12,894 nt of DNA from Rhodocyclales bacterium (GTDB lineage: Bacteria; Pseudomonadota; Gammaproteobacteria; Burkholderiales; Rhodocyclaceae), in NCBI GenBank assembly GCA_021286885.1, contig JAJTBM010000049.1:1-12894 (forward strand), read 5' to 3'. A program made the translations under genes and the position numbers. The notes below the pieces were generated by a model. The model had not been told where the DNA came from. It did not search any database and worked only from the letters and a program-made list of their open reading frames with translations. This document shows positions 1 to 6,921 of the stretch, piece by piece (within the stretch, counting starts at the first letter, position 1; the number at the start of each line of letters is the position of its first letter).

Positions 1-172
1 CCCAGAAATCCGGGTCGGCAAAGATGAAGGCAAAGGCCTCCAGGCCAATCTTGGCCCCGGGCATGAAGAAGGGGCTGGACAACAGGCTCTGGTAAAACAC
101 CAGGCCCAGCGGAAAGAAGACGGACAGGGCGAGCAGGGCCACCACCGCCCGTCTGGGCAATGTTTGCAACAT
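1..172 (-). CDS. ABC transporter permease, N-terminal fragment (cut by window edge)
   Basis: Only the first 57 codons lie in the window; the gene continues past position 1. The translation starts MLQTLPRRAVVALLALSVFF and continues with a hydrophobic helix at about residues 9-30, followed by a periplasmic-looking stretch (QSLLSSPFFMPG). A positively charged N-terminus before one long helix and then a loop is the usual opening of a binding-protein-dependent permease of the iron(III)/thiamine/phosphonate type. It reads in the same direction as the solute-binding protein gene, whose stop is 158 nt upstream, so the two should form one importer with the permease in the inner membrane. The ribosome binding site is weak (GGAAAA about 9 nt upstream). 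The ATP-binding subunit is not visible. The permease call rests on the helix pattern plus context; the substrate is unknown. Confidence 0.72.
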   Translation of the reverse strand, partial: MLQTLPRRAVVALLALSVFFPLGLVFYQSLLSSPFFMPGAKIGLEAFAFIFADPDFW

Positions 173-216
173 GGCAGGTTTTCCGGTCAGGACAAAAAAT
201 GGACGACAAGGCCCCG

Positions 217-275
217 CCCCACCGGCCAGGGCCGGGGGGAAACAGGGGGAAGCAGGCGCCAGCGGGGGGGCTGGC
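217..275 (-). other. Two GC-rich hairpins between the binding-protein and permease genes
   Basis: Two inverted repeats sit in the 158-nt gap between the binding-protein stop (331) and the permease start (172). The first, at 217-239, pairs CCGGCC with GGCCGG across a 2-nt gap, flanked by CCCC and GGGG. The second, at 258-275, pairs GCCAGC with GCTGGC around six identical bases. Neither is followed by a U-run in the minus direction, so they are not textbook intrinsic terminators. In importers of this kind, intercistronic stems often protect the abundant binding-protein message and lower downstream permease expression. That role here is inference from position. Confidence 0.4.
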
Positions 276-330
276 CTTCAGGGAAACTCTGGCGAGTTTG
301 GGTTTGGAATGTGGGGTGTGGGGTGCCGGA

Positions 331-1434
331 TCAGCGCCCCTTGAGGGCGGCGTTCCACTGGCGCAGGAAGTCCAAGCGCTTGGCCTGATCCAGATAGGTC
401 AAGAGACCCGTGCCGATGGGCACCGGGCGCAGGGCGTCCCCCAGCTGCTTGCGCAGGCCGGAAGCGGTGGTATCCCCCTCCACATCCGGGCGGATGGCGT
501 ACAGGTCGGCCTTGCTGGCGATGACTTCCTGGCCCCGCTTGGAGAGCACGAAATCCAGCCACAGCTTGGCCGCGTTGGGATGGCGGGCGTTCTTGGCGAT
601 GAACATCACCCGGGACAGCACCAGGGTGTAATCCTTGGGCAGCACGATGCCAATCGCCGGATCTTTCTGGGCCCGGGTCAGGGCGTAGGCGGCGTTCAGG
701 TTGTAGCCGATCAGGTTTTCGCCCGAGGCAATGCGCTCCATCATCGTCCCGGTGGCCCCCTGAACCTTGGCCTGGACGCCCCCCAGGGCCTTGATCAGAT
801 CATTGAACCCGGCCCCATTCACCTGCTTGTCCTGGGTGACCAGCATGAAGCCCACGCCGGATTTTTCCGGATCGTAGGTCGTCACCTTGCCCCGGTACTT
901 GTCGGCCTGGGTGGTGAGCAGCCGGATCAGGTCGGCGTGGCTCTGGGGCACATCGGCGGCAGGCACCAGGCGCTTGTTGTAGACGATCCCGATGGGCTCG
1001 TAGGTGGTGCCGAAGGCTTCGTTCTTCCAGTTAGCCCACTCGGGCAGGCGGGCGGTTTCTGCCGACTTGTGGGGCTGGGCATAACCATCGTTCACCAGCT
1101 TCACCTGCAGATCCATGGACGAAGACCAGGTCACATCCGCCGACGCGCCGGCAGCCGATTCGGAAATGAAGCGGTTGTACAGCTCGGTGGTGCTCATATT
1201 GCTGTACTCCACCTGAATCGCCGGGTAGAGGGTGCGGAAATCCCGGATCAGGTGATTGGCCTGCTCGTTGTCGGTGACGCCGTAAATCACCAGCTTGCCT
1301 TCCTTGTTGGCCGCCGCCACCAGCTCCGGCGTGCTCTGGGCGAAGCTGGCGCCGCTCCCCAGGGCACAGGCCAGCAAGGCAGCACCGGCTGCCAGACCAA
1401 AACGCCGCCGGGTGGGCTTGAAGATCGTGTTCAT
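331..1434 (-). CDS. ABC transporter periplasmic solute-binding protein (family 1, iron(III)/phosphonate-like)
   Basis: This is a 367-aa periplasmic binding protein for an ABC importer. The N-terminus MNTIFKPTRRRFGLAAGAAL is a signal peptide with a twin-arginine-like TRRRFG core, a hydrophobic segment to about residue 29 and a likely cleavage after ASFA (residue 32). The mature part opens with KEGKLVIYG and keeps typical binding-protein landmarks: TLYPAIQVEY, SADVTWSSSMD, GIVYNKRLV and, near the C-terminus, NARHPNAAKLWLDFVLS. Length and layout fit the SBP_bac_6/11-type ferric or phosphonate binders, but the tandem-tyrosine ferric ligand pair of FbpA is not evident, so the substrate stays open. 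The start at 1434 is chosen because AGGAG lies 9 nt upstream and the signal peptide begins there; the same frame stays open to 2232 only because it is antisense to the response regulator. It is divergent from a two-component system that probably regulates it. Confidence 0.88.
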   Translation of the reverse strand: MNTIFKPTRRRFGLAAGAALLACALGSGASFAQSTPELVAAANKEGKLVIYGVTDNEQANHLIRDFRTLYPAIQVEYSNMSTTELYNRFISESAAGASADVTWSSSMDLQVKLVNDGYAQPHKSAETARLPEWANWKNEAFGTTYEPIGIVYNKRLVPAADVPQSHADLIRLLTTQADKYRGKVTTYDPEKSGVGFMLVTQDKQVNGAGFNDLIKALGGVQAKVQGATGTMMERIASGENLIGYNLNAAYALTRAQKDPAIGIVLPKDYTLVLSRVMFIAKNARHPNAAKLWLDFVLSKRGQEVIASKADLYAIRPDVEGDTTASGLRKQLGDALRPVPIGTGLLTYLDQAKRLDFLRQWNAALKGR

Positions 1435-1443
1435 GGTGTTTGT

Positions 1444-1448
1444 CTCCT
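1444..1448 (-). promoter_or_regulatory. Ribosome binding site fixing the binding-protein start
   Basis: AGGAG on the minus strand lies 9 nt before the ATG at 1434. It decides the start against the much longer upstream open frame. Beyond it, 1449-1650 is the shared divergent promoter region; I found no pair of promoter boxes there that I would defend. Confidence 0.7.
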
Positions 1449-1650
1449 GATTTTTTTGTGAGTGTGGCCGCTCAAACCGCGCATCCCGCAACGCCGCCCG
1501 GCAGCCCATGGACTGCATGATTCTCCGGCTGGCTTTCGATTCGCTTTCAGCCCCGCAAGGCGCTAGGCTTCGCCCCACTGATCTGCCGGCCCGATCAAGC
1601 CCAGGCCGCCCAGACCGATACAAGGCCCCAACACAGCACAGAGCACACCC

Positions 1651-2331
1651 ATGCGCATCCTCCTTGCCGAAGATCACCCCGAGCTGGGCGAATGGCTCGC
1701 CAAATCCCTGCGCCAGGCCGGCTACGCGGTAGACGTGGCCGACCGGGGCGACCACGCCGAACACTTCCTGCAGAGCGAAAGCTACGATGGCCTGATCCTG
1801 GATCTGACCCTGCCCGGCAAGGACGGGCTGGAAGTGCTGCGCAACCTGCGGGGCCGGGGCTCCCGCATCCCCGTGCTGATCCTCACCGCCCGGGGCGCGG
1901 TGGATGACCGGGTGAAGGGCCTCAACTTGGGGGCCGACGACTATCTGGCCAAGCCTTTCGAGCTCAACGAACTGGAAGCCCGGCTGCGGGCCCTGCTGCG
2001 GCGCAGTGCGGGTTTCAACCCGGTGATCCGGGTCGGACGCCTGGATTTTGACACGGTGAGCCGCATGAGCAGCGTGGATAACCAGCCCCTGCCCCTCACC
2101 CCCCGGGAACTGGCCGTGCTCGAAGCCCTGCTGCTGCGGGCCGGGCGCCCCCTGTCCCGGGAAGCCCTGTTCGAAAAAGTGTTCAGCCTCGACCAGGACG
2201 CCCGGGCCGAGGCCATCGAAATCTATGTGCACCGGCTGCGCAAGAAACTCGAAGGCAGCGGCGTGCGCATCACCACCGTGCGCGGGCTGGGCTATATGCT
2301 GGGGCCCGAGGGCCCTGCCCCCGCCCCATGA
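1651..2331 (+). CDS. OmpR-family response regulator (TctD/QseB-like)
   Basis: This 226-aa protein is a cytoplasmic two-component DNA-binding regulator. Residues 1-115 form the receiver domain: acidic pair E7/D8 (LLAEDHPELG), phospho-acceptor D51 in LILDLTLPGKDG, conserved T79 in LILTARG and K101 in LAKPFELNELEARLRALLRR. Residues about 125-220 form the winged-helix DNA-binding domain, with LTPRELAVLEALL, the recognition-helix stretch EAIEIYVHRLRKKLE and the wing TTVRGLGYML. The length is standard for the family. Its stop overlaps the kinase start by 4 nt (ATGA), indicating translational coupling. No strong Shine-Dalgarno precedes the ATG. It is divergent from the ABC binding-protein gene, which is the obvious candidate target together with its own promoter; that is inferred from gene order. 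Confidence 0.95.
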   Translation: MRILLAEDHPELGEWLAKSLRQAGYAVDVADRGDHAEHFLQSESYDGLILDLTLPGKDGLEVLRNLRGRGSRIPVLILTARGAVDDRVKGLNLGADDYLAKPFELNELEARLRALLRRSAGFNPVIRVGRLDFDTVSRMSSVDNQPLPLTPRELAVLEALLLRAGRPLSREALFEKVFSLDQDARAEAIEIYVHRLRKKLEGSGVRITTVRGLGYMLGPEGPAPAP

Positions 2332-3722
2332 AGGCCGGCAGCCTCAAGCGCCACCAGAGCCTGTGGCTGGTGGGCATGCTGTCCTTGCTGCTGCTGGTGG
2401 ATGCGTGGTTCAGCTACGGCGACGCCCAGCAGACCGCCAACCACGCCTATGATCGCTCCCTCTCCGCCTCGGTGCGGGGGATTGCCGAGCGGGTGTACGC
2501 CACCGAAGACGAGATCGTGGTGGATGTGCCCTACTCCGCGCTGGAACTCTTCGAGGCAGGCAGCGCCGACCGGATCTATTACAACGTCCAAGTGCGGGGC
2601 GGGCGCCTCATCACCGGCTACGAACAGCTGCCCCTGCCCCCCGGCGAACCGGAATACAACAAGCCAGTGTTCTACGACGGGCTCTACAAGGGCGAGCCCC
2701 TGCGCCTGGGGGCCCTGGTCAAGCCTCTCTACCGGCCCGAGTTCCCCCATCCGGTGATGATCATCGTGGCGGAAACCACCAACGCCCGCCAAGACGTGGT
2801 GCAACGCCTTTTCCTGCGCGAATTTGCACGCAAGGCCCTAGTGATGGTGGCCGCCCTGGGCATCGTGCTGCTCGCCACCATCACCGCCCTGCGCCCCATC
2901 GACCAGCTGGGCCAAACCATACGCCAGCGCCCCGAGGACGACCTCACCCCCCTGGACGGGCGCCACGTGCCCGCCGAAGTCCAGCCCCTCGCCCAGGCCA
3001 TCAACCATCACCTGGCCCGCATCAGCCGCATGCTGGAAGCCCGCCGGCGCTTCATCACCGACGCCGCCCACCAGCTGCGCACCCCCCTTGCCGTGCTCAA
3101 GACCCAGGCCGAATACGCCCTGCGCCAAGACGACCCCGGCGAAACCCGCCACGCCCTAGGCGCCCTGCACCGCAGCCTGGGCCACGCCACCCGGCTCACC
3201 AACCAGCTGCTCTCCCTCTCCCGGGCCGAGGCGGTGAACGGAATGATGGTGGGCCTCAGCAGCGTGGATATGAACGCCCTGGCCCGGGAAGTGGTAATCG
3301 ACCTGCTGGTGCTGGCCGGCGAACGGGGCATAGACCTGGGCTTCGAAGGCGACACCCGCCCCTGCCGGGTCCACGGCCAGCCCCTGCTACTGCGGGAAAT
3401 GATCAGCAATCTGGTGGACAACGCCCTGCGCTACACCCCCGCCGGCGGAATGGTCACCGTGTCGGTCGACACCTGGAGCGGCCACCAGCGCCTGCGCGTC
3501 ATGGACAACGGCCCCGGCATTCCCCCGGAAGACCGGGCCTCCGTGTTCCAGCGCTTCTACCGCCTGCCCGGCCACAACCCCGCCGGCAGCGGCCTGGGCC
3601 TGGCCATCGTGCGCGAGATCGTGCTGAGCCACCAGGGCGAGATCGAACTCCACACCGCCCCCGAAGGCCAGGGCCTGGAAGCACGGGTGCTGCTGCCCGC
3701 CGAAGAGAGCCCGGCACACTGA
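2328..3722 (+). CDS. Sensor histidine kinase with 2CSK_N-type sensor region (TctE-like)
   Basis: This 464-aa inner-membrane kinase is the partner of the response regulator it overlaps. There are two transmembrane helices, at about residues 11-29 and 168-188, with a periplasmic sensor region of about 140 residues between them that resembles the 2CSK_N domain of TctE-type kinases (RSLSASVRGIAERV, then DRIYYNVQVRGGRLITGYE). The cytoplasmic part has the H-box with phospho-accepting H248 (AHQLRTPLAVLKTQAEYAL), the N-box NLVDNALRYTP (361-371), the G1 box DNGPGIP (393-399), an F-box-like FQRFYR and the G2 box GSGLGLAIVREI. All catalytic landmarks are present, so it should be active. TctE kinases normally control tripartite tricarboxylate transporters; here the neighbour is an ABC importer. 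The periplasmic domain may sense the same solute directly or through the binding protein (inference). Confidence 0.94.
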   Translation: MKAGSLKRHQSLWLVGMLSLLLLVDAWFSYGDAQQTANHAYDRSLSASVRGIAERVYATEDEIVVDVPYSALELFEAGSADRIYYNVQVRGGRLITGYEQLPLPPGEPEYNKPVFYDGLYKGEPLRLGALVKPLYRPEFPHPVMIIVAETTNARQDVVQRLFLREFARKALVMVAALGIVLLATITALRPIDQLGQTIRQRPEDDLTPLDGRHVPAEVQPLAQAINHHLARISRMLEARRRFITDAAHQLRTPLAVLKTQAEYALRQDDPGETRHALGALHRSLGHATRLTNQLLSLSRAEAVNGMMVGLSSVDMNALAREVVIDLLVLAGERGIDLGFEGDTRPCRVHGQPLLLREMISNLVDNALRYTPAGGMVTVSVDTWSGHQRLRVMDNGPGIPPEDRASVFQRFYRLPGHNPAGSGLGLAIVREIVLSHQGEIELHTAPEGQGLEARVLLPAEESPAH

Positions 3723-3755
3723 GGCAAACGCCGGAACCTGGCCGCCCTATCCCTT

Positions 3756-3773
3756 GTCCATGGCCCCATGGAC
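3756..3773. repeat. 18-bp perfect palindrome upstream of the photolyase cassette
   Basis: GTCCATGGCCCCATGGAC has perfect 8-bp arms around a 2-bp centre, 33 nt after the kinase stop and 86 nt before the DUF2256 start. The centre is too short for a good RNA loop and no U-run follows, so a dimeric-regulator operator is more plausible than a terminator. The regulator is unknown. A weak TTGTCC box overlaps the left arm, but no convincing -10 follows it. Confidence 0.4.
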
Positions 3774-3791
3774 TCATCAAACCCCCTCTTT

Positions 3792-3815
3792 CCACGCTCT
3801 CCACGCTCTCCACGC
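3792..3815. repeat. Short direct repeat, 2.7 copies of a 9-mer
   Basis: CCACGCTCT occurs twice in tandem, followed by the partial copy CCACGC. The repeat lies in the untranslated gap between the kinase and DUF2256 genes. It looks like simple slippage expansion; no function is indicated. Confidence 0.5.
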
Positions 3816-3858
3816 AACCACCGCCCGCCCCCGGGCCGGTGGCGCGTCGGCCTGCGCC

Positions 3859-4020
3859 ATGCGTCGTAAAGCCGATCTGCCCACCCGCATCTGCGCCTGC
3901 TGCGGACGCCCCTTTGCCTGGCGCAAGAAGTGGGCGGCCGTGTGGGACGAGGTGAAATACTGCTCCGAACGCTGCCGCCGCCAGCGCAAGGCTGGCCCCG
4001 CCCCCGAAGGTCGCCCATGA
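3859..4020 (+). CDS. DUF2256 family small zinc-finger-like protein
   Basis: This is a 53-aa basic protein of the DUF2256 family, which is widely found beside cryptochrome/photolyase genes and has no established biochemical role. The family signature is complete: LPTRICACCGRPFAWRKKW, then WDEVKYCSERCRRQRK. Four cysteines, C12-x2-C15 and C35-x3-C39, form a likely zinc-binding knuckle. The open frame extends upstream to a TTG at 3754, but that leader is low-complexity (HALHALHA comes from a DNA repeat), and family members begin just before the LPxxxC motif, so the ATG at 3859 is preferred even though no clear ribosome binding site precedes it. Its stop overlaps the photolyase start by 4 nt (ATGA). 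A role as cofactor or nucleic-acid-binding accessory to the photolyases is inference from this coupling. Confidence 0.88.
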   Translation: MRRKADLPTRICACCGRPFAWRKKWAAVWDEVKYCSERCRRQRKAGPAPEGRP

Positions 4021-5360
4021 ACACCCTCATTTACTGGTTCCGCCAGGATCTGCGGCTCCATGATCAGCCCGCCCTGGCCCGGGCCCTCCAGCACGCCCGC
4101 GCCACCGGGGCCGCCCTGCTGCCGGTGTGCTGCGTGCCCCCCGACACCGACACCCCCTACGGTTTTGCCCGGGTCGGGCCCCACCGGCGTGCATTCGAGG
4201 CCCAGACCCGGGCCGCTCTGGCCGCCCGCCTGCGCGCACTGGGCAGTGATCTGCTGATCCTGGCGGGCGCAGCCGCCCAGGTGCTGCCCCGGCTGGCCGC
4301 CGCCACGGGCGCAACCCAGATCTGGTGCGAAGCGATCCGCGCCCCCTGGGAAGCAGCCGAAGGGGCCGGACTGAAGCTGGAGTGCCACTGGCATTCCAGC
4401 CTGCTCGACCCGGCAGACCTACCCTTTGAGCCGGAAGCGGTGCCCACGGTATTTACCGCTTTCCGCCAGGCCGTCGAAGGGGCCGGCGTGCGCCCTGCGC
4501 CCCCCCTGCCCACCCCAGACCAGATCCCCGGCTGGGAAGGCGGGGCCGAGCCGCGCTGGTGCGGCCAAGCCTGGCCCGCGTGGCAGGCCCGCTGGGCGGC
4601 CCAGGGGCTGGTGCTCGACACCCCCGCCCCCGTCCCCTGCCCACCGGCCCATCCCCATAGCCTGTTCCCCTACGCCCACCCCACCTGCCAGGGGGGCGAG
4701 GCAGCGGCCCAGGCCCATTGGGAAACCTATCTGGCCCAGGGCCTGCCCCACAGCTACAAGGCCACCCGCAATCAAGTCATGGGCTTTGAGGCGTCCAGCA
4801 AGCTCTCACCCTGGCTGGCCACGGGCGCCCTCTCGCCGCGCTGGGCATGGGCCCGCCTGCAGGATTTCGAAGCCCGGCACGGGGCCAGCGCAAGCAGCTA
4901 TTGGCTCTGGTTCGAGCTGCTGTGGCGCGACCATTTTCGCTGGCTGCACTGGCGTCACGGGGCGGCGCTGTACCGGGCCCGGGGCCTCTCCGAACGCCCG
5001 CTACCCACATCGGGGCCCGATCAGGATCAAGCCTTTGCCCGCTGGTGCCAGGGCGCCACCGGCGAAGCCCTGGTGGATGCCGGCATGCGCGAGCTGGCCG
5101 CCACCGGCTTTCTGAGCAACCGGCTGCGCCAGATCGTGGCCAGTTATCTGATCAACGACCTGGGCGGCGACTGGCGTGCCGGCGCCGCCTGGTTTGAAGC
5201 CCAACTGGTGGATTTTGATGTGTATAGCAACCAGGGCAACTGGCTCTACATCGCCGGGCGGGGCACCGACCCCCGGGGCGGGCGGCGTTTCGACCCCCTG
5301 CGCCAGGGGCGCGAACATGACCCGGATGGCCGCTACCGGGCCCGCTGGGGGGCTACATGA
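4017..5360 (+). CDS. DASH-type cryptochrome/photolyase
   Basis: This 447-aa flavoprotein belongs to the cryptochrome/DNA photolyase superfamily, DASH subgroup. Known members use light and FAD to repair cyclobutane pyrimidine dimers, mainly in single-stranded DNA, and some act as photoreceptors. The N-terminal Rossmann-like antenna domain opens with TLIYWFRQDLRLHDQPAL. The C-terminal FAD-binding helical domain carries SYKATRN (246-252), SSKLSPWLATGALSPR (260-275), FELLWRDHFRW (299-309), TGFLSNRLRQIVASYL (363-378) and the DASH-like NQGNWLYIAGRGTDPRGGR (405-423). The start at 4017 replaces an in-frame upstream one because conserved sequence begins there and it overlaps the DUF2256 stop. The protein ends directly after DPDGRYRARW, a little earlier than many DASH proteins, with its stop overlapping the next start by 4 nt. 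Confidence 0.94.
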   Translation: MNTLIYWFRQDLRLHDQPALARALQHARATGAALLPVCCVPPDTDTPYGFARVGPHRRAFEAQTRAALAARLRALGSDLLILAGAAAQVLPRLAAATGATQIWCEAIRAPWEAAEGAGLKLECHWHSSLLDPADLPFEPEAVPTVFTAFRQAVEGAGVRPAPPLPTPDQIPGWEGGAEPRWCGQAWPAWQARWAAQGLVLDTPAPVPCPPAHPHSLFPYAHPTCQGGEAAAQAHWETYLAQGLPHSYKATRNQVMGFEASSKLSPWLATGALSPRWAWARLQDFEARHGASASSYWLWFELLWRDHFRWLHWRHGAALYRARGLSERPLPTSGPDQDQAFARWCQGATGEALVDAGMRELAATGFLSNRLRQIVASYLINDLGGDWRAGAAWFEAQLVDFDVYSNQGNWLYIAGRGTDPRGGRRFDPLRQGREHDPDGRYRARWGAT

Positions 5361-6913
5361 ACACGCCTGTGCCGGTGCACACCCTGCGGCTGGTGCTGGG
5401 GGATCAGCTCAACCCGCTGCACCGCTGGTGGCAGCAGCCCGACCCGGGCATCCTGCATGTGTTGATGGAGGTGCGCAGCGAAACCGACTACGTGCGCCAC
5501 CACGCCCAGAAGATCATCGCCCTGTTTGCGGCCATGGAAGCCTTTGTGGGCGCCCGCCGGGCCGAAGGGCACCGGATGCGCCACGTACGCATCGACGACC
5601 CGTCCAATCGCCAGTCGATCTGCGCCAATCTGGAGGCCCTCCAGGCCCATTACCAGGCCCCCCGCATCGAATACCAGGCCCCGGACGAATGGCGGCTGGA
5701 TCAAGCCCTGGCCGCGTGGAGCGCCCGCATGGAGGCCCAGGGCGTGACGGTGGAGATGGTCGATAGCGAGCACTTCCTCGCCCCCCGGGATGCGGTGGGC
5801 CGCTTCTTTGCCCAGCGGCGCGAGTGGCGCATGGAGCACTTCTACCGGGCCATGCGCCAGCAATGGCAGGTGCTGCTGGATGCCCGGGGCAAGCCCGAAG
5901 GCGGCCAGTGGAACTTCGATCAGGAGAACCGCAAGCGCTGGCCCGGCACCCCACCCGAGCCCGCCGACCTGCGCCCGCGCCACGATCACCGGGCGATCTG
6001 GGCCCGCATCCAGGCCGCCGGGGTAGACAGCTTCGGCCAGCCCTGCGCCGAGGCCCTGCGCTGGCCCCTGGACCGGCGCGAAGCCCTCGTCCAGCTGGAT
6101 GACTTCATCGCCCACGGCCTGCCCCATTTTGGCGACTACCAGGATGCGCTTTCGGCAAGCGCCCCGCGCCTGTTCCACAGCCTGCTGTCGTTTGCCCTCA
6201 ACACCAAGATGCTCCACCCCCGGGAGGTGATCCAGCGGGCAGAAGATGCCTGGCGGGCGGGCACCGCGCCGCTACCGGCCGTGGAAGGCTTCATCCGCCA
6301 GATTCTGGGCTGGCGCGAATACGTGCGCGGCGTGTATTGGGCGCAGATGCCGGACTATGCCGAGCACAACTTCTTCGGCCACACCCGGCCCCTGCCCGGC
6401 TGGTTCTGGACGGGCACCACCCGGATGGCCTGCCTGGCCCGGGCGGTGGGGGATTCTCTGGCCCACGCCTACGCCCACCACATCCAGCGCCTGATGGTGA
6501 TCAGCAACTTTGCGCTGCTGGCCGGGCTGGACCCGGCGGGGGTGCATCGCTGGTATCTGGGCGTCTATATCGACGCCTTCGAGTGGGTGGAGTTGCCCAA
6601 CACCCTGGGCATGGGCCAGTTTGCCGATGGCGGCCTGCTCGCTTCCAAACCCTATGTGAGCAGCGGCGCCTACCTCGACCGGATGGGCGACCACTGCCGC
6701 CAGTGCAGCTATGCGGTACGCCAGCGCACCGGCCCCGGGGCCTGCCCCTTCAACGCGCTGTATTGGGATTTTTTCATGACCCACCGCCCCCGCCTGGAAG
6801 GCAACCCCCGGCTGGGGCTGGTGTTCCGGCAGGTGGACAAGATGGGGGATGCAGAACGGGCGGCGCTGCGGGATTACGCGGCCGCCCTGCGGGCAAACAT
6901 CGAAACTTTGTAA
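5357..6913 (+). CDS. Iron-sulfur bacterial cryptochrome/photolyase (FeS-BCP, PhrB-type, DPRP family)
   Basis: This 518-aa protein belongs to the deoxyribodipyrimidine photolyase-related family, whose characterised members (Agrobacterium PhrB, Rhodobacter CryB) hold FAD, 6,7-dimethyl-8-ribityllumazine and a [4Fe-4S] cluster; PhrB repairs (6-4) photoproducts. The family opening HTLRLVLGDQLNP is present. Four cluster cysteines can be assigned: C359 (MACLARAV), C447 and C450 (HCRQCSY) and C463 (GACPFNALYWDF). The spacings of 88, 3 and 13 equal those I recall for PhrB C350/C438/C441/C454. The HHIQR stretch at 374-378 matches the PhrB His-His-x-x-Arg repair motif with the same offset of nine. The GQWNFDQENRKRWP segment is also typical. 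The full-length, intact frame is coupled to the DASH gene by a 4-nt overlap and ends 8 nt before a convergent gene. Confidence 0.95.
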   Translation: MNTPVPVHTLRLVLGDQLNPLHRWWQQPDPGILHVLMEVRSETDYVRHHAQKIIALFAAMEAFVGARRAEGHRMRHVRIDDPSNRQSICANLEALQAHYQAPRIEYQAPDEWRLDQALAAWSARMEAQGVTVEMVDSEHFLAPRDAVGRFFAQRREWRMEHFYRAMRQQWQVLLDARGKPEGGQWNFDQENRKRWPGTPPEPADLRPRHDHRAIWARIQAAGVDSFGQPCAEALRWPLDRREALVQLDDFIAHGLPHFGDYQDALSASAPRLFHSLLSFALNTKMLHPREVIQRAEDAWRAGTAPLPAVEGFIRQILGWREYVRGVYWAQMPDYAEHNFFGHTRPLPGWFWTGTTRMACLARAVGDSLAHAYAHHIQRLMVISNFALLAGLDPAGVHRWYLGVYIDAFEWVELPNTLGMGQFADGGLLASKPYVSSGAYLDRMGDHCRQCSYAVRQRTGPGACPFNALYWDFFMTHRPRLEGNPRLGLVFRQVDKMGDAERAALRDYAAALRANIETL

Positions 6914-6921
6914 GCTGGCCC

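Noticed and set aside
160..1461. A 433-codon plus-strand open frame.
   Set aside because: It is the antisense shadow of the binding-protein gene, open because of high GC; its translation is Gly/His/Gln-rich with no family motif.
331..2232. A 633-codon minus-strand open frame covering the binding protein plus 266 upstream codons.
   Set aside because: The upstream part is antisense to the response regulator and has low-complexity composition; the signal peptide and AGGAG site place the true start at 1434.
3754..3858. An N-terminal extension of the DUF2256 protein from a TTG start.
   Set aside because: The extension includes a DNA direct repeat (HALHALHA) and no conserved residues; family members begin near the ATG at 3859.
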